The notes under the pieces are model-generated. The model ran no database searches. It saw nothing but the letters and a program-made list of their open reading frames with translations, and was not told the DNA's origin. DNA of 64,000 nt, from the NCBI GenBank assembly GCA_013141125.1, contig JABFRO010000001.1:1302001-1366000 (forward strand), given 5' to 3'. The position numbers were made by a program, and so were the translations under genes. Below are positions 43,632-52,394 of the stretch, piece after piece; within the stretch, counting starts at the first letter, position 1; every line of letters starts with the position of its first letter. The stretch is from Methylophilaceae bacterium. GTDB lineage: Bacteria; Pseudomonadota; Gammaproteobacteria; Burkholderiales; Methylophilaceae.

Positions 43632-44915
43632 ATGCATTTACTAAAGAAAACCATTGTTGTCATTGCTGCTACTTGCGCACTCAGTGCACAAGCCATGGCG
43701 GAGGAGGCTGAGTTACCCAATTGGCAGGAAGACACACTCACGGGTGATTGGGGTGGGTTGCGTGCTGATCTCTATAAAAAAGGCATAGAGCTGGGTTTTA
43801 CCCATAAAAGTGATGTATTGGCGAATGTCTCAGGCGGGCTGAAACGTGGGGTAGCTTGGCTGGGACATACCGAGGCCAGATTTAGTTTTGATCTGGAAAA
43901 ACTGTGGGGCTGGGATGGAACGACAATTTATGCGGTATATCACAGCGATCTCGGTAGCAAGTTCAATAGCAATTATGTCGGTGGTTTTATGGGCGTGGAT
44001 AACATTGAAGTGGGTACCAATACCGCACAGTTTTATCAGGCTTATGCACAAAAAAACTTTCTGGATAACCATATATCTGTGCTGGCTGGGCTGTATGCCA
44101 TTGATACCGAATTTTATGTGCCGGAAACCTCGGGAATTTTTCTGCAACCGCCCTATGGCATGGCCAATGAAGTGGCCCAGGCCGGCATAAATGGCCCGGC
44201 TATTTTTCCGCTGGGGGCACTGGCAGTACGCCTTAAGCTTAAATCACCCGGTGAACATTTTTATGCAATGGCCGCACTCACCGATGGCGTGCCGGGCAAC
44301 CCCAATGACCAGCATGGCACCAGTATTCGGCTGGATAAAGGGGATGGCACTTTTTTCATTGCCGAGTTTGGCTACACGCCACCCAAAGCCGTTCCGCCTC
44401 TATTGCCCGCCGGTGCCCAAGCACAGGAAGAAACAGAAACTTTCAATAAAACCGCCATCGGCTATTGGCGTTATAGCGGCCAGTTTGATGCGATAGACGG
44501 TTCAGGCTCACGTCACCGTAATCAAGGTATTTACTTGATCGCCGAACGCACGCTGTTTAATGAAAAAGAGCATCCATCACAAGGTTTGGCCGCATTTTTA
44601 CGCTTTGGGGTGGCGAGTGATAGTGTCAACCAGGCCGATTGGTCCGGTAGCCTAGGCCTGCGTTATCGCGGTTTGATTGCTGGCCGTGACGACGATATAG
44701 CCGGGCTGGCAGTTACGGTCAACCATGCAGGAAACACCTATCGCCAGGCAAACGCATCAGAAAGCCATGAGGCGAATTTTGAAGCGACTTATCGCGCACA
44801 AATTACCCCGTATTTTGCCGTACAGCCCAGCGTGCAGTTGATTACCAACCCCAATATGGATGCAAGCATGAAAAATGCCTGGGTCATTGGCTCGCGCTTT
44901 GAAGTAGAGTTTTAA
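43632..44915 (+). CDS. OprB-family carbohydrate-selective porin
   Basis: A 427-residue outer-membrane protein. A signal peptide ends at about residue 23 (SAQAMA). The OprB opening LTGDWGGLRADLYKKGIELG is followed by beta-strand-rich sequence, and the protein ends in Phe (FEVEF), as outer-membrane barrels do. It lets sugars or other small solutes through. It stands between two chemotaxis operons, with a sigma-28-like promoter, which hints at co-expression with motility. The solute is not known. Confidence 0.9.
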   Translation: MHLLKKTIVVIAATCALSAQAMAEEAELPNWQEDTLTGDWGGLRADLYKKGIELGFTHKSDVLANVSGGLKRGVAWLGHTEARFSFDLEKLWGWDGTTIYAVYHSDLGSKFNSNYVGGFMGVDNIEVGTNTAQFYQAYAQKNFLDNHISVLAGLYAIDTEFYVPETSGIFLQPPYGMANEVAQAGINGPAIFPLGALAVRLKLKSPGEHFYAMAALTDGVPGNPNDQHGTSIRLDKGDGTFFIAEFGYTPPKAVPPLLPAGAQAQEETETFNKTAIGYWRYSGQFDAIDGSGSRHRNQGIYLIAERTLFNEKEHPSQGLAAFLRFGVASDSVNQADWSGSLGLRYRGLIAGRDDDIAGLAVTVNHAGNTYRQANASESHEANFEATYRAQITPYFAVQPSVQLITNPNMDASMKNAWVIGSRFEVEF

Positions 44916-44966
44916 GCAGAAAAATCCAGGCATGAAGCCTAAGTCGGGGTGAGAAAATAATAATAA

Positions 44967-45083
44967 TTACCACCCTACGCCAAGAATAAACCCAGTTTTA
45001 AGCGGGTATTCTGGCAATTGAATCAAAGCCAGTGGGCTTAAATTAAGCACAAGTCCTGCTATCAAAGTAAGGGTGTATTTCAT
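44967..45083 (-). CDS. Possible 38-residue hydrophobic peptide
   Basis: A short ORF starting MKYTLTLIAGLVLNLSPLAL, with one hydrophobic helix, antisense to the gap between the porin and cheR. The ribosome-binding site (AGTGGGAC) is too close to the ATG to be convincing. Its last codons contain the GTAGGGTGG word. It may be chance. Confidence 0.2.
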   Translation of the reverse strand: MKYTLTLIAGLVLNLSPLALIQLPEYPLKTGFILGVGW

Positions 45084-45131
45084 GTCCCACTTGATTAAAC
45101 ACCAAGCCAATAACATTAACTAGGATACGTG

Positions 45132-46031
45132 ATGTCAAAAACAGAAAAACAAGTGCCAGAAAGTAAAAAAGAAGCACGCGAGTTTAATTTCACTCCTCAC
45201 GACTTTGCCAGAGTACGTAAACTGATTTACCAACGCGCCGGAATATCTCTTTCCGAGGCTAAAACCGATATGGTTTATAGTCGAATCGGGCGGCGTTTGC
45301 GTATTGTTGGCATAGACTCTTTCAAGGAATATCTGGATTATCTGGAGCAGGATAATAATCCGGAAGAATGGGAGGCTTTTACCAATTCACTGACGACCAA
45401 TCTGACCTCATTTTTTCGTGAAGAACATCATTTTCCTATATTGGCTGAACATATTCTCCAGCTTAAAAAACCTATCCGCATTTGGTGCTCGGCAGCCTCT
45501 ACCGGTGAAGAACCCTATACGCTGGCCATGACGGCCTGTGAGGCATTTAATACGCTAAAGCCACCGGTTGAAATTATTGCCACCGATATTGACACCAGTG
45601 TCTTGGCCACAGCGGCTCGCGGCGTTTACCCAATGGATAGAATCAGCAAGTTGTCACTGGAGCGTAAAAAACTTTTCCTGCAAAAAGGTACTGGCGCTAG
45701 TGAAGGTACCGTCAGAGTGCGTAATGAATTGCGCCAGCTCATCACCTTTCAACAATTGAATTTGCTGGATGATGAATATGCATTAAAAGATACTTTTGAT
45801 GTGATTTTTTGCCGCAATGTGATGATCTATTTTGACAAACCCACGCAATCTAAAATACTGGAAAAGTTTGTACCCTTGATGAAGCCGCATGCGCTGCTAT
45901 TTGCCGGACATTCCGAAAACTTCATGTACGTTTCCGATGCTTTGAAGTTGCGAGGAAAAACCGTCTATGAGCTGAATCAAACCCATATAAAAAACCATGC
46001 CATCCACTCAAAAGGGGCACGCCATGACTAG
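45132..46031 (+). CDS. cheR: Chemotaxis protein methyltransferase CheR
   Basis: A 299-residue enzyme. The N-terminal helical domain (FTPHDFARVRKLIYQRAGIS) is followed by the SAM-binding domain, with NLTSFFREEHHFP, WCSAASTGEEPYTLAM, IIATDIDTSVLATAARGVY and FCRNVMIYFD. It methylates receptor glutamates using S-adenosylmethionine. It should bind the DWEEF tail of the receptor encoded at 36755. Its end overlaps the chosen start of cheD by 8 bases. The ATG follows a GTG directly; the ATG is taken. Confidence 0.97.
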   Translation: MSKTEKQVPESKKEAREFNFTPHDFARVRKLIYQRAGISLSEAKTDMVYSRIGRRLRIVGIDSFKEYLDYLEQDNNPEEWEAFTNSLTTNLTSFFREEHHFPILAEHILQLKKPIRIWCSAASTGEEPYTLAMTACEAFNTLKPPVEIIATDIDTSVLATAARGVYPMDRISKLSLERKKLFLQKGTGASEGTVRVRNELRQLITFQQLNLLDDEYALKDTFDVIFCRNVMIYFDKPTQSKILEKFVPLMKPHALLFAGHSENFMYVSDALKLRGKTVYELNQTHIKNHAIHSKGARHD

Positions 46032-46635
46032 TTACGCCCATGAAGAGATTTCCACCACATTGTATTTTGATCGCACCTTTGATTGCAATGCCGCCAAAAT
46101 TTCTCCGGGGGAATATTATTTTACCAATCAGGATATGGTGATCGTCACTGTGCTGGGCTCCTGTGTTTCGGCTTGTATCCGCGACAATGTTTCAGGGGTG
46201 GGCGGAATGAATCATTTCATGCTGCCGGATAGCGCCAAGGCAGATAAAGACAGCCCTATTTCCGAATCCATGCGTTATGGCACCTATGCCATGGAAGTTT
46301 TAATCAACCAGTTGCTTAAAAATGGTGCACGACGTGAAAATCTGGAAGCCAAGATTTTTGGTGGTGGCAACGTATTACGCAGTTTCACCACCATGAATGT
46401 AGGCGACCGCAATGCCGATTTCGTGCGCAGATTTCTGAAAGAAGAGCGCATTCGTGTCACCGGGGAAGATTTGAATGATGTTTTCCCGCGCAAGGTTTAT
46501 TTCTTCCCCAAAACCGGAAAAGTGCTGGTAAAAAAGCTCAAACAAATGAACAACTACACCTTGGTTAAACGTGAAGAAAGCTATGCCAGCCGTCTCAAGA
46601 CTGAAACAGTCGGCGGTGAAGTTGATTTGTTTTAG
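46024..46635 (+). CDS. cheD: Chemoreceptor glutamine deamidase CheD
   Basis: A 203-residue deamidase. The catalytic Cys is in TVLGSCVSACIRD and the His in GGMNHFMLPD, the two marks of CheD. It converts receptor glutamines to glutamates for later methylation. AAGGGG precedes ATG 46024. It sits between cheR and cheB in one operon; a dispersed-repeat hairpin fills the gap to cheB. It ends VGGEVDLF, and a similar acidic end (GEIELF) closes the CheZ-like protein. Confidence 0.96.
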   Translation: MTSYAHEEISTTLYFDRTFDCNAAKISPGEYYFTNQDMVIVTVLGSCVSACIRDNVSGVGGMNHFMLPDSAKADKDSPISESMRYGTYAMEVLINQLLKNGARRENLEAKIFGGGNVLRSFTTMNVGDRNADFVRRFLKEERIRVTGEDLNDVFPRKVYFFPKTGKVLVKKLKQMNNYTLVKREESYASRLKTETVGGEVDLF

Positions 46636-46637
46636 CC

Positions 46638-46666
46638 GTAGGGTGGATAAGCGTAGCGCATCCACC
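46638..46666. repeat. GTAGGGTGG-family repeat between cheD and cheB
   Basis: GGTGGAT (46642-46648) and ATCCACC (46660-46666) pair around GCGTAGCGC-like loop sequence, with GTA in front. It is a shorter variant of the dispersed repeat family. Confidence 0.7.
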
Positions 46667-46715
46667 TTAACAACTGTTTTAAATTATAAAAGCTATAAAT
46701 ACGAGACCAAATGAT

Positions 46716-47786
46716 ATGAAAATCAAAGTATTAGTCATTGATGATTCGGCCTTGATCCGCAGTTTGTTGACTGAGATGATTAACAGCCAGCCGGATATGG
46801 AAGTAATAGCCGTTGCGCCCGATCCATTGATTGCGCGCGAACTTATCAAACAAAAAAACCCGGATGTGATAACGCTGGATGTGGAAATGCCCAAGATGGA
46901 TGGCTTGGAGTTTTTGGAAAAATTAATGCGTTTGCGGCCTACGCCAGTGGTCATGGTTTCTACCTTGACCGAACGCGGTTCAGAAATCACGTTGCGCGCT
47001 TTGGAACTGGGGGCGGTTGATTTTGTCACCAAACCAAAAATGTCGATTACCGAAGGTATGTTGGAATATACCGATTTAATTGCCGACAAAATTCGTGCGG
47101 CCGCACAAGCACGTATTGCAGCACCGCGCCGCGCCGCGCCTGATACGGCAAAACTAGCCGCGCCTGTTTCACTGCGCAATCCGCTTATCAGCAGTGAAAA
47201 ACTCATCATCATCGGCGCATCTACCGGCGGCACAGAAGCCATTAAAGCTTTTTTACTAAAAATGCCTTCGGACTGCCCGGGCATACTCATCACCCAACAC
47301 ATGCCAGCGGGATTCACCAAATCCTTTGCCAATCGCCTGGATTCATTGTGTCAGATTTCAGTGAAAGAGGCCGAAGGCGGCGAGCGTATCTTGCCCGGCC
47401 ATGCTTATATAGCCCCCGGCGATCAGCATTTGCTGTTAGCCAGAAGCGGTGCCAATTATGTGACACAGTTAAGTAATGCCGCGCCGGTCAGCCGCCACAA
47501 GCCATCAGTGGATGTATTGTTTGAATCAGCCGCCATTGCAGCAGGAAAAAATGCCATTGGTGTCATTTTAACCGGCATGGGTAAAGATGGTGCCGAGGGC
47601 ATGGCGCAAATGAAAAAGGCGGGCGCTTATAATTTTGCCCAGGATGAAGCCACTTGCGTGGTGTTTGGTATGCCTAAAGAAGCTATTGCACACGGTGGCG
47701 TGGATGAAGTCGCACCATTGACTGAGCTGCCCAAATTGGTACTCAAACATTTGACGGAAAACTATGCACGTGCCATGCGCGTTTAA
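46716..47786 (+). CDS. cheB: Chemotaxis response regulator methylesterase CheB
   Basis: A 356-residue protein. The receiver domain (1-120) has phospho-Asp in [16 protein letters not shown]. After a linker comes the methylesterase domain, with the Ser of the triad in [15 protein letters not shown], His in [14 protein letters not shown] and Asp in [12 protein letters not shown]. It removes methyl groups from receptors when phosphorylated by CheA. It follows cheD by 80 bases, likely in the same operon. Confidence 0.97.
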   Translation: MKIKVLVIDDSALIRSLLTEMINSQPDMEVIAVAPDPLIARELIKQKNPDVITLDVEMPKMDGLEFLEKLMRLRPTPVVMVSTLTERGSEITLRALELGAVDFVTKPKMSITEGMLEYTDLIADKIRAAAQARIAAPRRAAPDTAKLAAPVSLRNPLISSEKLIIIGASTGGTEAIKAFLLKMPSDCPGILITQHMPAGFTKSFANRLDSLCQISVKEAEGGERILPGHAYIAPGDQHLLLARSGANYVTQLSNAAPVSRHKPSVDVLFESAAIAAGKNAIGVILTGMGKDGAEGMAQMKKAGAYNFAQDEATCVVFGMPKEAIAHGGVDEVAPLTELPKLVLKHLTENYARAMRV

Positions 47787-47848
47787 CCTCAGGGAATAAA
47801 ACTATTTAAATCTTCAAAGAGCAGTGTTTTTTACAGCTTATTCACGAC

Positions 47849-47875
47849 TATGGTTTTTGCATGGCAGGCCGATAA
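47849..47875 (+). promoter_or_regulatory. Candidate sigma-28 promoter of cheY-cheZ
   Basis: TATGGTTT, an 11-base spacer and a perfect GCCGATAA fit the sigma-28 (FliA) consensus, six of eight at -35 and all eight at -10. It lies 91 bases before the cheY start and would give cheYZ their own motility-class promoter. Confidence 0.7.
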
Positions 47876-47965
47876 TAAGCATTATGAAACTTTGAACGTG
47901 TTATTTAATTCCCCCAAGCCTAACAGTAAAAGCGGTACAGATGAAAATCATGAATGGAGTAATGT

Positions 47966-48364
47966 ATGGCAAACCCCAATACTAAATTTTTAGTGGTTGA
48001 TGACTTTTCAACCATGCGCAGGATAGTGCGAAATCTGCTGAAAGAACTCGGCTACACCAATGTGGATGAAGCCGAAGACGGTGTCATGGCACTGAATAAG
48101 CTCAAAGGTGGTGGCTTTGATTTTGTGGTGACCGACTGGAATATGCCGAATATGGATGGCCTGGCCTTGCTGCAAGCCATTCGCGCCGAGGCAGCAACTG
48201 CATCATTACCTGTTTTGATGGTAACGGCTGAAGCCAAAAAAGAAAATATTATCGCTGCTGCACAGGCGGGAGCCAGTGGCTATGTGGTCAAGCCTTTCAC
48301 AGCGGCGACACTGGATGAAAAGCTTTCAAAAATCTTCGAAAAACTAGAAAAAGCCGGAGCCTGA
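47966..48364 (+). CDS. cheY: Chemotaxis response regulator CheY
   Basis: A 132-residue single receiver domain very close to the enteric CheY type. The acidic pair is in [18 protein letters not shown], phospho-Asp in [14 protein letters not shown], the Thr in [12 protein letters not shown] and Lys in [11 protein letters not shown]. It should bind the flagellar motor switch. GGAG precedes the ATG, and cheZ starts two bases after its stop. It is preceded by a sigma-28-type promoter. Confidence 0.97.
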   Translation: MANPNTKFLVVDDFSTMRRIVRNLLKELGYTNVDEAEDGVMALNKLKGGGFDFVVTDWNMPNMDGLALLQAIRAEAATASLPVLMVTAEAKKENIIAAAQAGASGYVVKPFTAATLDEKLSKIFEKLEKAGA

Positions 48365-48365
48365 T

Positions 48366-49034
48366 ATGGAAAGCCAACTTGCTCATAACGTAGGAACTGA
48401 TTCTGCACATGTGTTTCAGGGGCAGCCTGGTTCCGAGGAAATGATTAATCGGATTGGTCAAATGACCCGTGGTCTACACGAAAGCTTGCGCGGTTTGGGT
48501 TTGGACAAGCTGATCGAAGAGGCGGCGCAAGGCATTCCCGATGCACGTGATCGCTTGAACTACGTGGCTAAATTGACCGAACAAGCCGCAGAACGCGTAT
48601 TGAATGCCACGGATATTGCCAACCCATTGCAGGATGAAATCGCAAAAAAAGCCGTGGCACTTGAAGCACATTGGACAAAAGTGCTGGAAATTCCCTCGGT
48701 AAAATCCGAATACAACGTAGCTGCCAGTGAAACCATCGCTTTTCTAAAAACCACGGCTGCCAATACCACGGCGACCAAGGAACAACTCATGGAAATCATG
48801 ATGGCGCAGGATTTTCAGGATTTAACCGGCCAGGTCATCAAAAAAATTACCGCACTGGCTCATAATCTGGAACAACAATTGGTGCAGTTACTGATTGATT
48901 TTTCACCGGCTGCGGTTAAAAAAGAAGCCGATAGTAGCCTGTTGAACGGCCCGCAAATTGACCCGGAGAATACCGCCAATGTTGTTTCCAATCAGGGGCA
49001 GGTGGATGATCTATTGGAAAGTCTTGGATTTTAG
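48366..49034 (+). CDS. cheZ: Protein phosphatase CheZ
   Basis: A 222-residue CheZ. The long helical hairpin holds the catalytic segment MMAQDFQDLTGQVIKKI, and the C-terminal CheY-binding peptide VDDLLESLGF is intact. It speeds loss of phosphate from CheY. It is coupled to cheY. Presence of CheZ places this system with beta- and gammaproteobacterial flagellar chemotaxis. Confidence 0.96.
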   Translation: MESQLAHNVGTDSAHVFQGQPGSEEMINRIGQMTRGLHESLRGLGLDKLIEEAAQGIPDARDRLNYVAKLTEQAAERVLNATDIANPLQDEIAKKAVALEAHWTKVLEIPSVKSEYNVAASETIAFLKTTAANTTATKEQLMEIMMAQDFQDLTGQVIKKITALAHNLEQQLVQLLIDFSPAAVKKEADSSLLNGPQIDPENTANVVSNQGQVDDLLESLGF

Positions 49035-49105
49035 AAAACTCACCACCGGTTTAAATAACGCCAACCCGGCCATGTTGTCCTAGCAAACCAGCCATATCAG
49101 GATTT

Positions 49106-49132
49106 AGAATGCCGATACTTTCAATCGGCATT
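49106..49132 (+). promoter_or_regulatory. 10-bp-arm inverted repeat upstream of the COG0523 gene
   Basis: GAATGCCGAT (49106-49115) and ATCGGCATTC (49123-49132) are perfect inverted copies with a 7-base spacer, 12 bases before the ATG. There is no T-run after it, so it is probably not a terminator of cheZ. A regulator site or an mRNA hairpin that controls translation would fit. Confidence 0.5.
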
Positions 49133-49144
49133 CACTGAATATAT

Positions 49145-50176
49145 ATGGACAACCGCATCCCCGTCACCCTGCTCACCGGTTTTTTGGGCAGCGGTAAAAC
49201 CACCTTGTTAAATCGTTTGTTGCATAATCCCGGCATGAAAGATAGTGCCGTGATTATCAACGAGCTGGGTGAAACCGGGCTGGATCATATCCTCGCACGT
49301 ACTGTGGAAGATGACCACATCACCGATAACACCGTGCTGCTCAGCTCCGGCTGTTTATGCTGTACCTTGCGCGATGAACTGGCCGCCACCATGCGCGATC
49401 TGTTTTTCAAACGCACATTAATGGCGATTCCCGAATTCAATCGTTTGGTCATCGAAACCACAGGTATGGCTGACCCCGGCCCGATATTGGCTAATCTGAT
49501 GAATGAAGCGGTGATAAAAGAGCATTATCGGCTGGATGCCGTGATTGTCACTATAGATAGCGTTTACGGCCTGCAACAAATTGAAGATCATGCCGAAGCG
49601 CGCAAGCAAGCCGCCGTGGCCGACGTTCTGCTACTGACCAAAACCGACTTGGCCAGTGATCTACAAATAAACGCACTCTCGGAAAAACTTTTTACGCTGA
49701 ACCCGGGTGCCTCACAACACCGCATTGTGCAGGGCGAGATTGATCCGGCAACGATTGTTGATGTTGGCCTGTTTGATGCCAGCGGCAAAAAACCGCAGCC
49801 GCAACGCTGGTTGCGTGCACCCGTTGCGGGAAATACCAGTGCTACAAAAACAGGTCGCGCTACTTTGCCACAAAAAGTACATGATGATGCCATCAGCAGC
49901 TTCACGGTTGCCATGCCCCGCGCATTACTCTGGACGCAACTGCAATCCGTATTACAATGGCTGTGCAGTACCCATGGCGCGCAATTGCTACGCATGAAAG
50001 GCATTATTCATGCAGAAGATCAGGCCGCGCCACTGGCGGTACATGCGGTGCAACACACGCTCTACGCCCCTACTCTACTCACAGGCTGGGATGAGGACGA
50101 GCCTGTTTCACGCGTGGTATTCATAGGCCGGGGATTGAATGAATCTGCTATTCGTGCAGCATTAGCTCAAACCTAG
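49145..50176 (+). CDS. COG0523 GTPase (CobW/ZNG-like metallochaperone)
   Basis: A 343-residue G3E GTPase. Walker A is GFLGSGKTTLLNR, the metal-binding CxCC is in SSGCLCCTLRDELA near residue 64, the Walker B region is RLVIETTGMADPGPIL, and TKTDL marks base recognition. The C-terminal CobW_C domain follows (~225-340). Such proteins hand metal, often zinc, to client enzymes or act in cobalamin synthesis. No cobalamin genes lie near. The palindrome just before the start may be a metal-regulator site. Confidence 0.9.
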   Translation: MDNRIPVTLLTGFLGSGKTTLLNRLLHNPGMKDSAVIINELGETGLDHILARTVEDDHITDNTVLLSSGCLCCTLRDELAATMRDLFFKRTLMAIPEFNRLVIETTGMADPGPILANLMNEAVIKEHYRLDAVIVTIDSVYGLQQIEDHAEARKQAAVADVLLLTKTDLASDLQINALSEKLFTLNPGASQHRIVQGEIDPATIVDVGLFDASGKKPQPQRWLRAPVAGNTSATKTGRATLPQKVHDDAISSFTVAMPRALLWTQLQSVLQWLCSTHGAQLLRMKGIIHAEDQAAPLAVHAVQHTLYAPTLLTGWDEDEPVSRVVFIGRGLNESAIRAALAQT

Positions 50177-50200
50177 CCCCCAAAATACAAGGAGAAAACC

Positions 50201-50689
50201 ATGGCACAACAAAACTTTCCCAACGAACTTGGCTGTGTAAACAGCTTCACTGTCAAAGCCATGCTTTGGTTAAATGGCCTGGCACATATCATTATCGGCC
50301 TGGCGCTCGCGGTCACCGTCATCATGTTTACCTGGTTATTTTTTCAGGATATACAAAAAGCCATCTACGCCAGCAATCTGGTGCATGGCTTTTTGCATGC
50401 ACTTGGTACGCTGATGTTGCTTTGGACTATTTCCGCATTAATCATGGCAGAAGTGCGCTATCTGCAAGGCTGTAAACTGGAAGTGGATACGTTTATTGAG
50501 GTGGGCATGGTGGTCATGCTGCGCAAACTGATTGTACTGCCAGTACAGGATGCCAGCCCCAATTGGGGGGAGCTTATGATGTGGGTAGGTGCTGCGTTTA
50601 TGCTGGGTATCATGTTTGCCGTGGTACGCTGGGGGCAGCGCCTTGGCGAAAGCAGGCGAACGCGAAGCTCAGATAAAAATAAGGAATAA
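50201..50689 (+). CDS. PsiE-like phosphate-starvation membrane protein
   Basis: A 162-residue protein with four membrane helices: HIIIGLALAVTVIMFTWLFF, LHALGTLMLLWTISALIM, a weaker third near VGMVVMLRKLIVLP, and VGAAFMLGIMFAVVRWG. The loop LQGCKLEVDTFIEVGMV is typical of PsiE. The role of PsiE is unknown apart from induction by phosphate starvation in E. coli. It follows the COG0523 GTPase by 24 bases with AAGGAG before its ATG, so the two look co-transcribed. Confidence 0.82.
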   Translation: MAQQNFPNELGCVNSFTVKAMLWLNGLAHIIIGLALAVTVIMFTWLFFQDIQKAIYASNLVHGFLHALGTLMLLWTISALIMAEVRYLQGCKLEVDTFIEVGMVVMLRKLIVLPVQDASPNWGELMMWVGAAFMLGIMFAVVRWGQRLGESRRTRSSDKNKE

Positions 50690-50791
50690 ATCGAACCCCT
50701 AGTACAAGCCTGTTTTCAATTGCGCACGCCTCTTTTTCAAAAAGTGGCGGTAGGTTGAATTTTCTAATGCATAATCTGGGATAAAACCATC

Positions 50792-52270
50792 TTGATTCAA
50801 AATGGCACAGCGCTGTATCGTAGTGATGAGATTCGAAAAATAGAAGCGCTGCTGGGAACGACTGGCCTCATGGAAAAAGCCGGACTGGCTATCGCCACCC
50901 TCGCCAGAACACTTATAGCAGATGCCACGCGGCCAATTCTGGTCATCGTTGGCCCCGGTAATAACGGGGGAGATGCTTTAGTGGCCGCACGTTTTCTCCA
51001 GCAATGGCAGTTTCACGTTATCGTTGTCATGTTTGCTGATCCACAAAAACTACCGCCCGATGCATATCAGGCCTATGAGCAATGGGTAGCTCTCAACGCT
51101 GGCACAGCAAAAACCATCCCCGAGGCCAATTTCGCACTACTGCTGGATGGACTGTTTGGCATAGGCTTGCAACGCACAATCTCTGGCGATTATCTGGCGC
51201 TCATTGCGCAAATCAACGCCCTGCCCTGTCCCAAACTGGCCATTGATATTCCCAGCGGGCTTATGTGTGACAGCGGGCGTGTGCTTGGCATGGCAGTTAA
51301 GGCAACGCACACACTTACGTTTATCGCACGCAAACCTGGTCTTTACACATTGGATGGCCCCGACTATGCGGGCAGCATTCATCTGGCAGATTTGGGTATT
51401 CAAGCTACAGAGCATTTATCCGCGCCAGGCCATTTACTGGAACAAGCTTTGTTCCAGCCTGCTTTACCGCCGCGTAAAGCCAATTCACACAAAGGTAAAT
51501 TTGGCAGCGTGGCCATTATAGGCGGCGCTGAGGGCACTGTAGGCGCTGTTCTGCTTGCCGCGCGTGCTGCGCTATTATGTGGAGCCGGTCGCGTTTATGC
51601 TTGCCTGCTGGCTGAAAATAGTCCGGCAGTTGATTGGCAACAACCGGAAATCATGCTGTGTGGCGCAGAGACACTCACCAAGCTAGCGCAACTGGATTGC
51701 GTGGTGATAGGCCCGGGTTTGGGGCAATCAACCCAAGCCATAGGCTTACTTGAATACTGGATTGCCCAGGATGTGCCTTTATTGCTGGATGCCGATGCGC
51801 TCAATTTGCTAGCGACACATGCGCACCTGAAAGCCGCTCTGCAATCACGTAAAGCCACCAGCATCATCACGCCACACCCGGGCGAAGCCGCCAAACTGTT
51901 AAACACGGCTAACACTGAAGTACAAAAAAATCGTATACAAAACGCACAACACTTGGCACAAACGCTCAATGCCATCTGCGTACTCAAAGGGGCTGGCAGT
52001 GTTTGTGCTGAACCGGGTGGGTTATGGCATATCAACACCAGCGGCAACCCTGCGCTGGCCAGCGCGGGTAGCGGCGATGTGCTGAGTGGCATCATCGGCA
52101 GCTTTGTCGCGCAAGGTCTGGGCGCACTTGATGCTACAAAACTTGGTGTATATCTGCATGGTGCTGCGGCTGACACTCTAGTGAACCATGGAATCGGCCC
52201 GATAGGCTTGTCGGCTTCAGAACTGGCACCTGCAGTGCGAAAACTCATTAATCAATACAATACATTGTGA
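50792..52270 (+). CDS. nnrDE: Bifunctional NAD(P)H-hydrate epimerase / ADP-dependent dehydratase
   Basis: A 492-residue repair enzyme. The N-terminal YjeF epimerase domain (about 1-210; VGPGNNGGDALVAARFL) is joined to the C-terminal kinase-like dehydratase (about 225-490; GEAAKLLNT, NTSGNPALASAGSGDVLSG). It restores NADH and NADPH hydrates to the active cofactors. The start is TTG 50792 with a weak ribosome-binding site; this start places the first epimerase helix correctly. The fused form is the usual one in bacteria. Confidence 0.95.
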   Translation: MIQNGTALYRSDEIRKIEALLGTTGLMEKAGLAIATLARTLIADATRPILVIVGPGNNGGDALVAARFLQQWQFHVIVVMFADPQKLPPDAYQAYEQWVALNAGTAKTIPEANFALLLDGLFGIGLQRTISGDYLALIAQINALPCPKLAIDIPSGLMCDSGRVLGMAVKATHTLTFIARKPGLYTLDGPDYAGSIHLADLGIQATEHLSAPGHLLEQALFQPALPPRKANSHKGKFGSVAIIGGAEGTVGAVLLAARAALLCGAGRVYACLLAENSPAVDWQQPEIMLCGAETLTKLAQLDCVVIGPGLGQSTQAIGLLEYWIAQDVPLLLDADALNLLATHAHLKAALQSRKATSIITPHPGEAAKLLNTANTEVQKNRIQNAQHLAQTLNAICVLKGAGSVCAEPGGLWHINTSGNPALASAGSGDVLSGIIGSFVAQGLGALDATKLGVYLHGAAADTLVNHGIGPIGLSASELAPAVRKLINQYNTL

Positions 52271-52394
52271 TGTACCAGACTGCATTAGTTTTAGCCGAAA
52301 GCGCGTTAATGTTAAACTGTCACGGTTCCAATTTGCGCTCTTGCAATTTCTCTTTACATCACATAGCCAGCAACCTCACTTGGGGATAATTATC

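Noticed and set aside
45087-45113. Sigma-28 promoter before cheR (GCCAATAA)
   Set aside because: The -10 has a mismatch and there is no recognisable -35 at 11 bases.
49106-49132. Terminator for cheZ
   Set aside because: The stem has no T-run after it and lies close to the next start codon.
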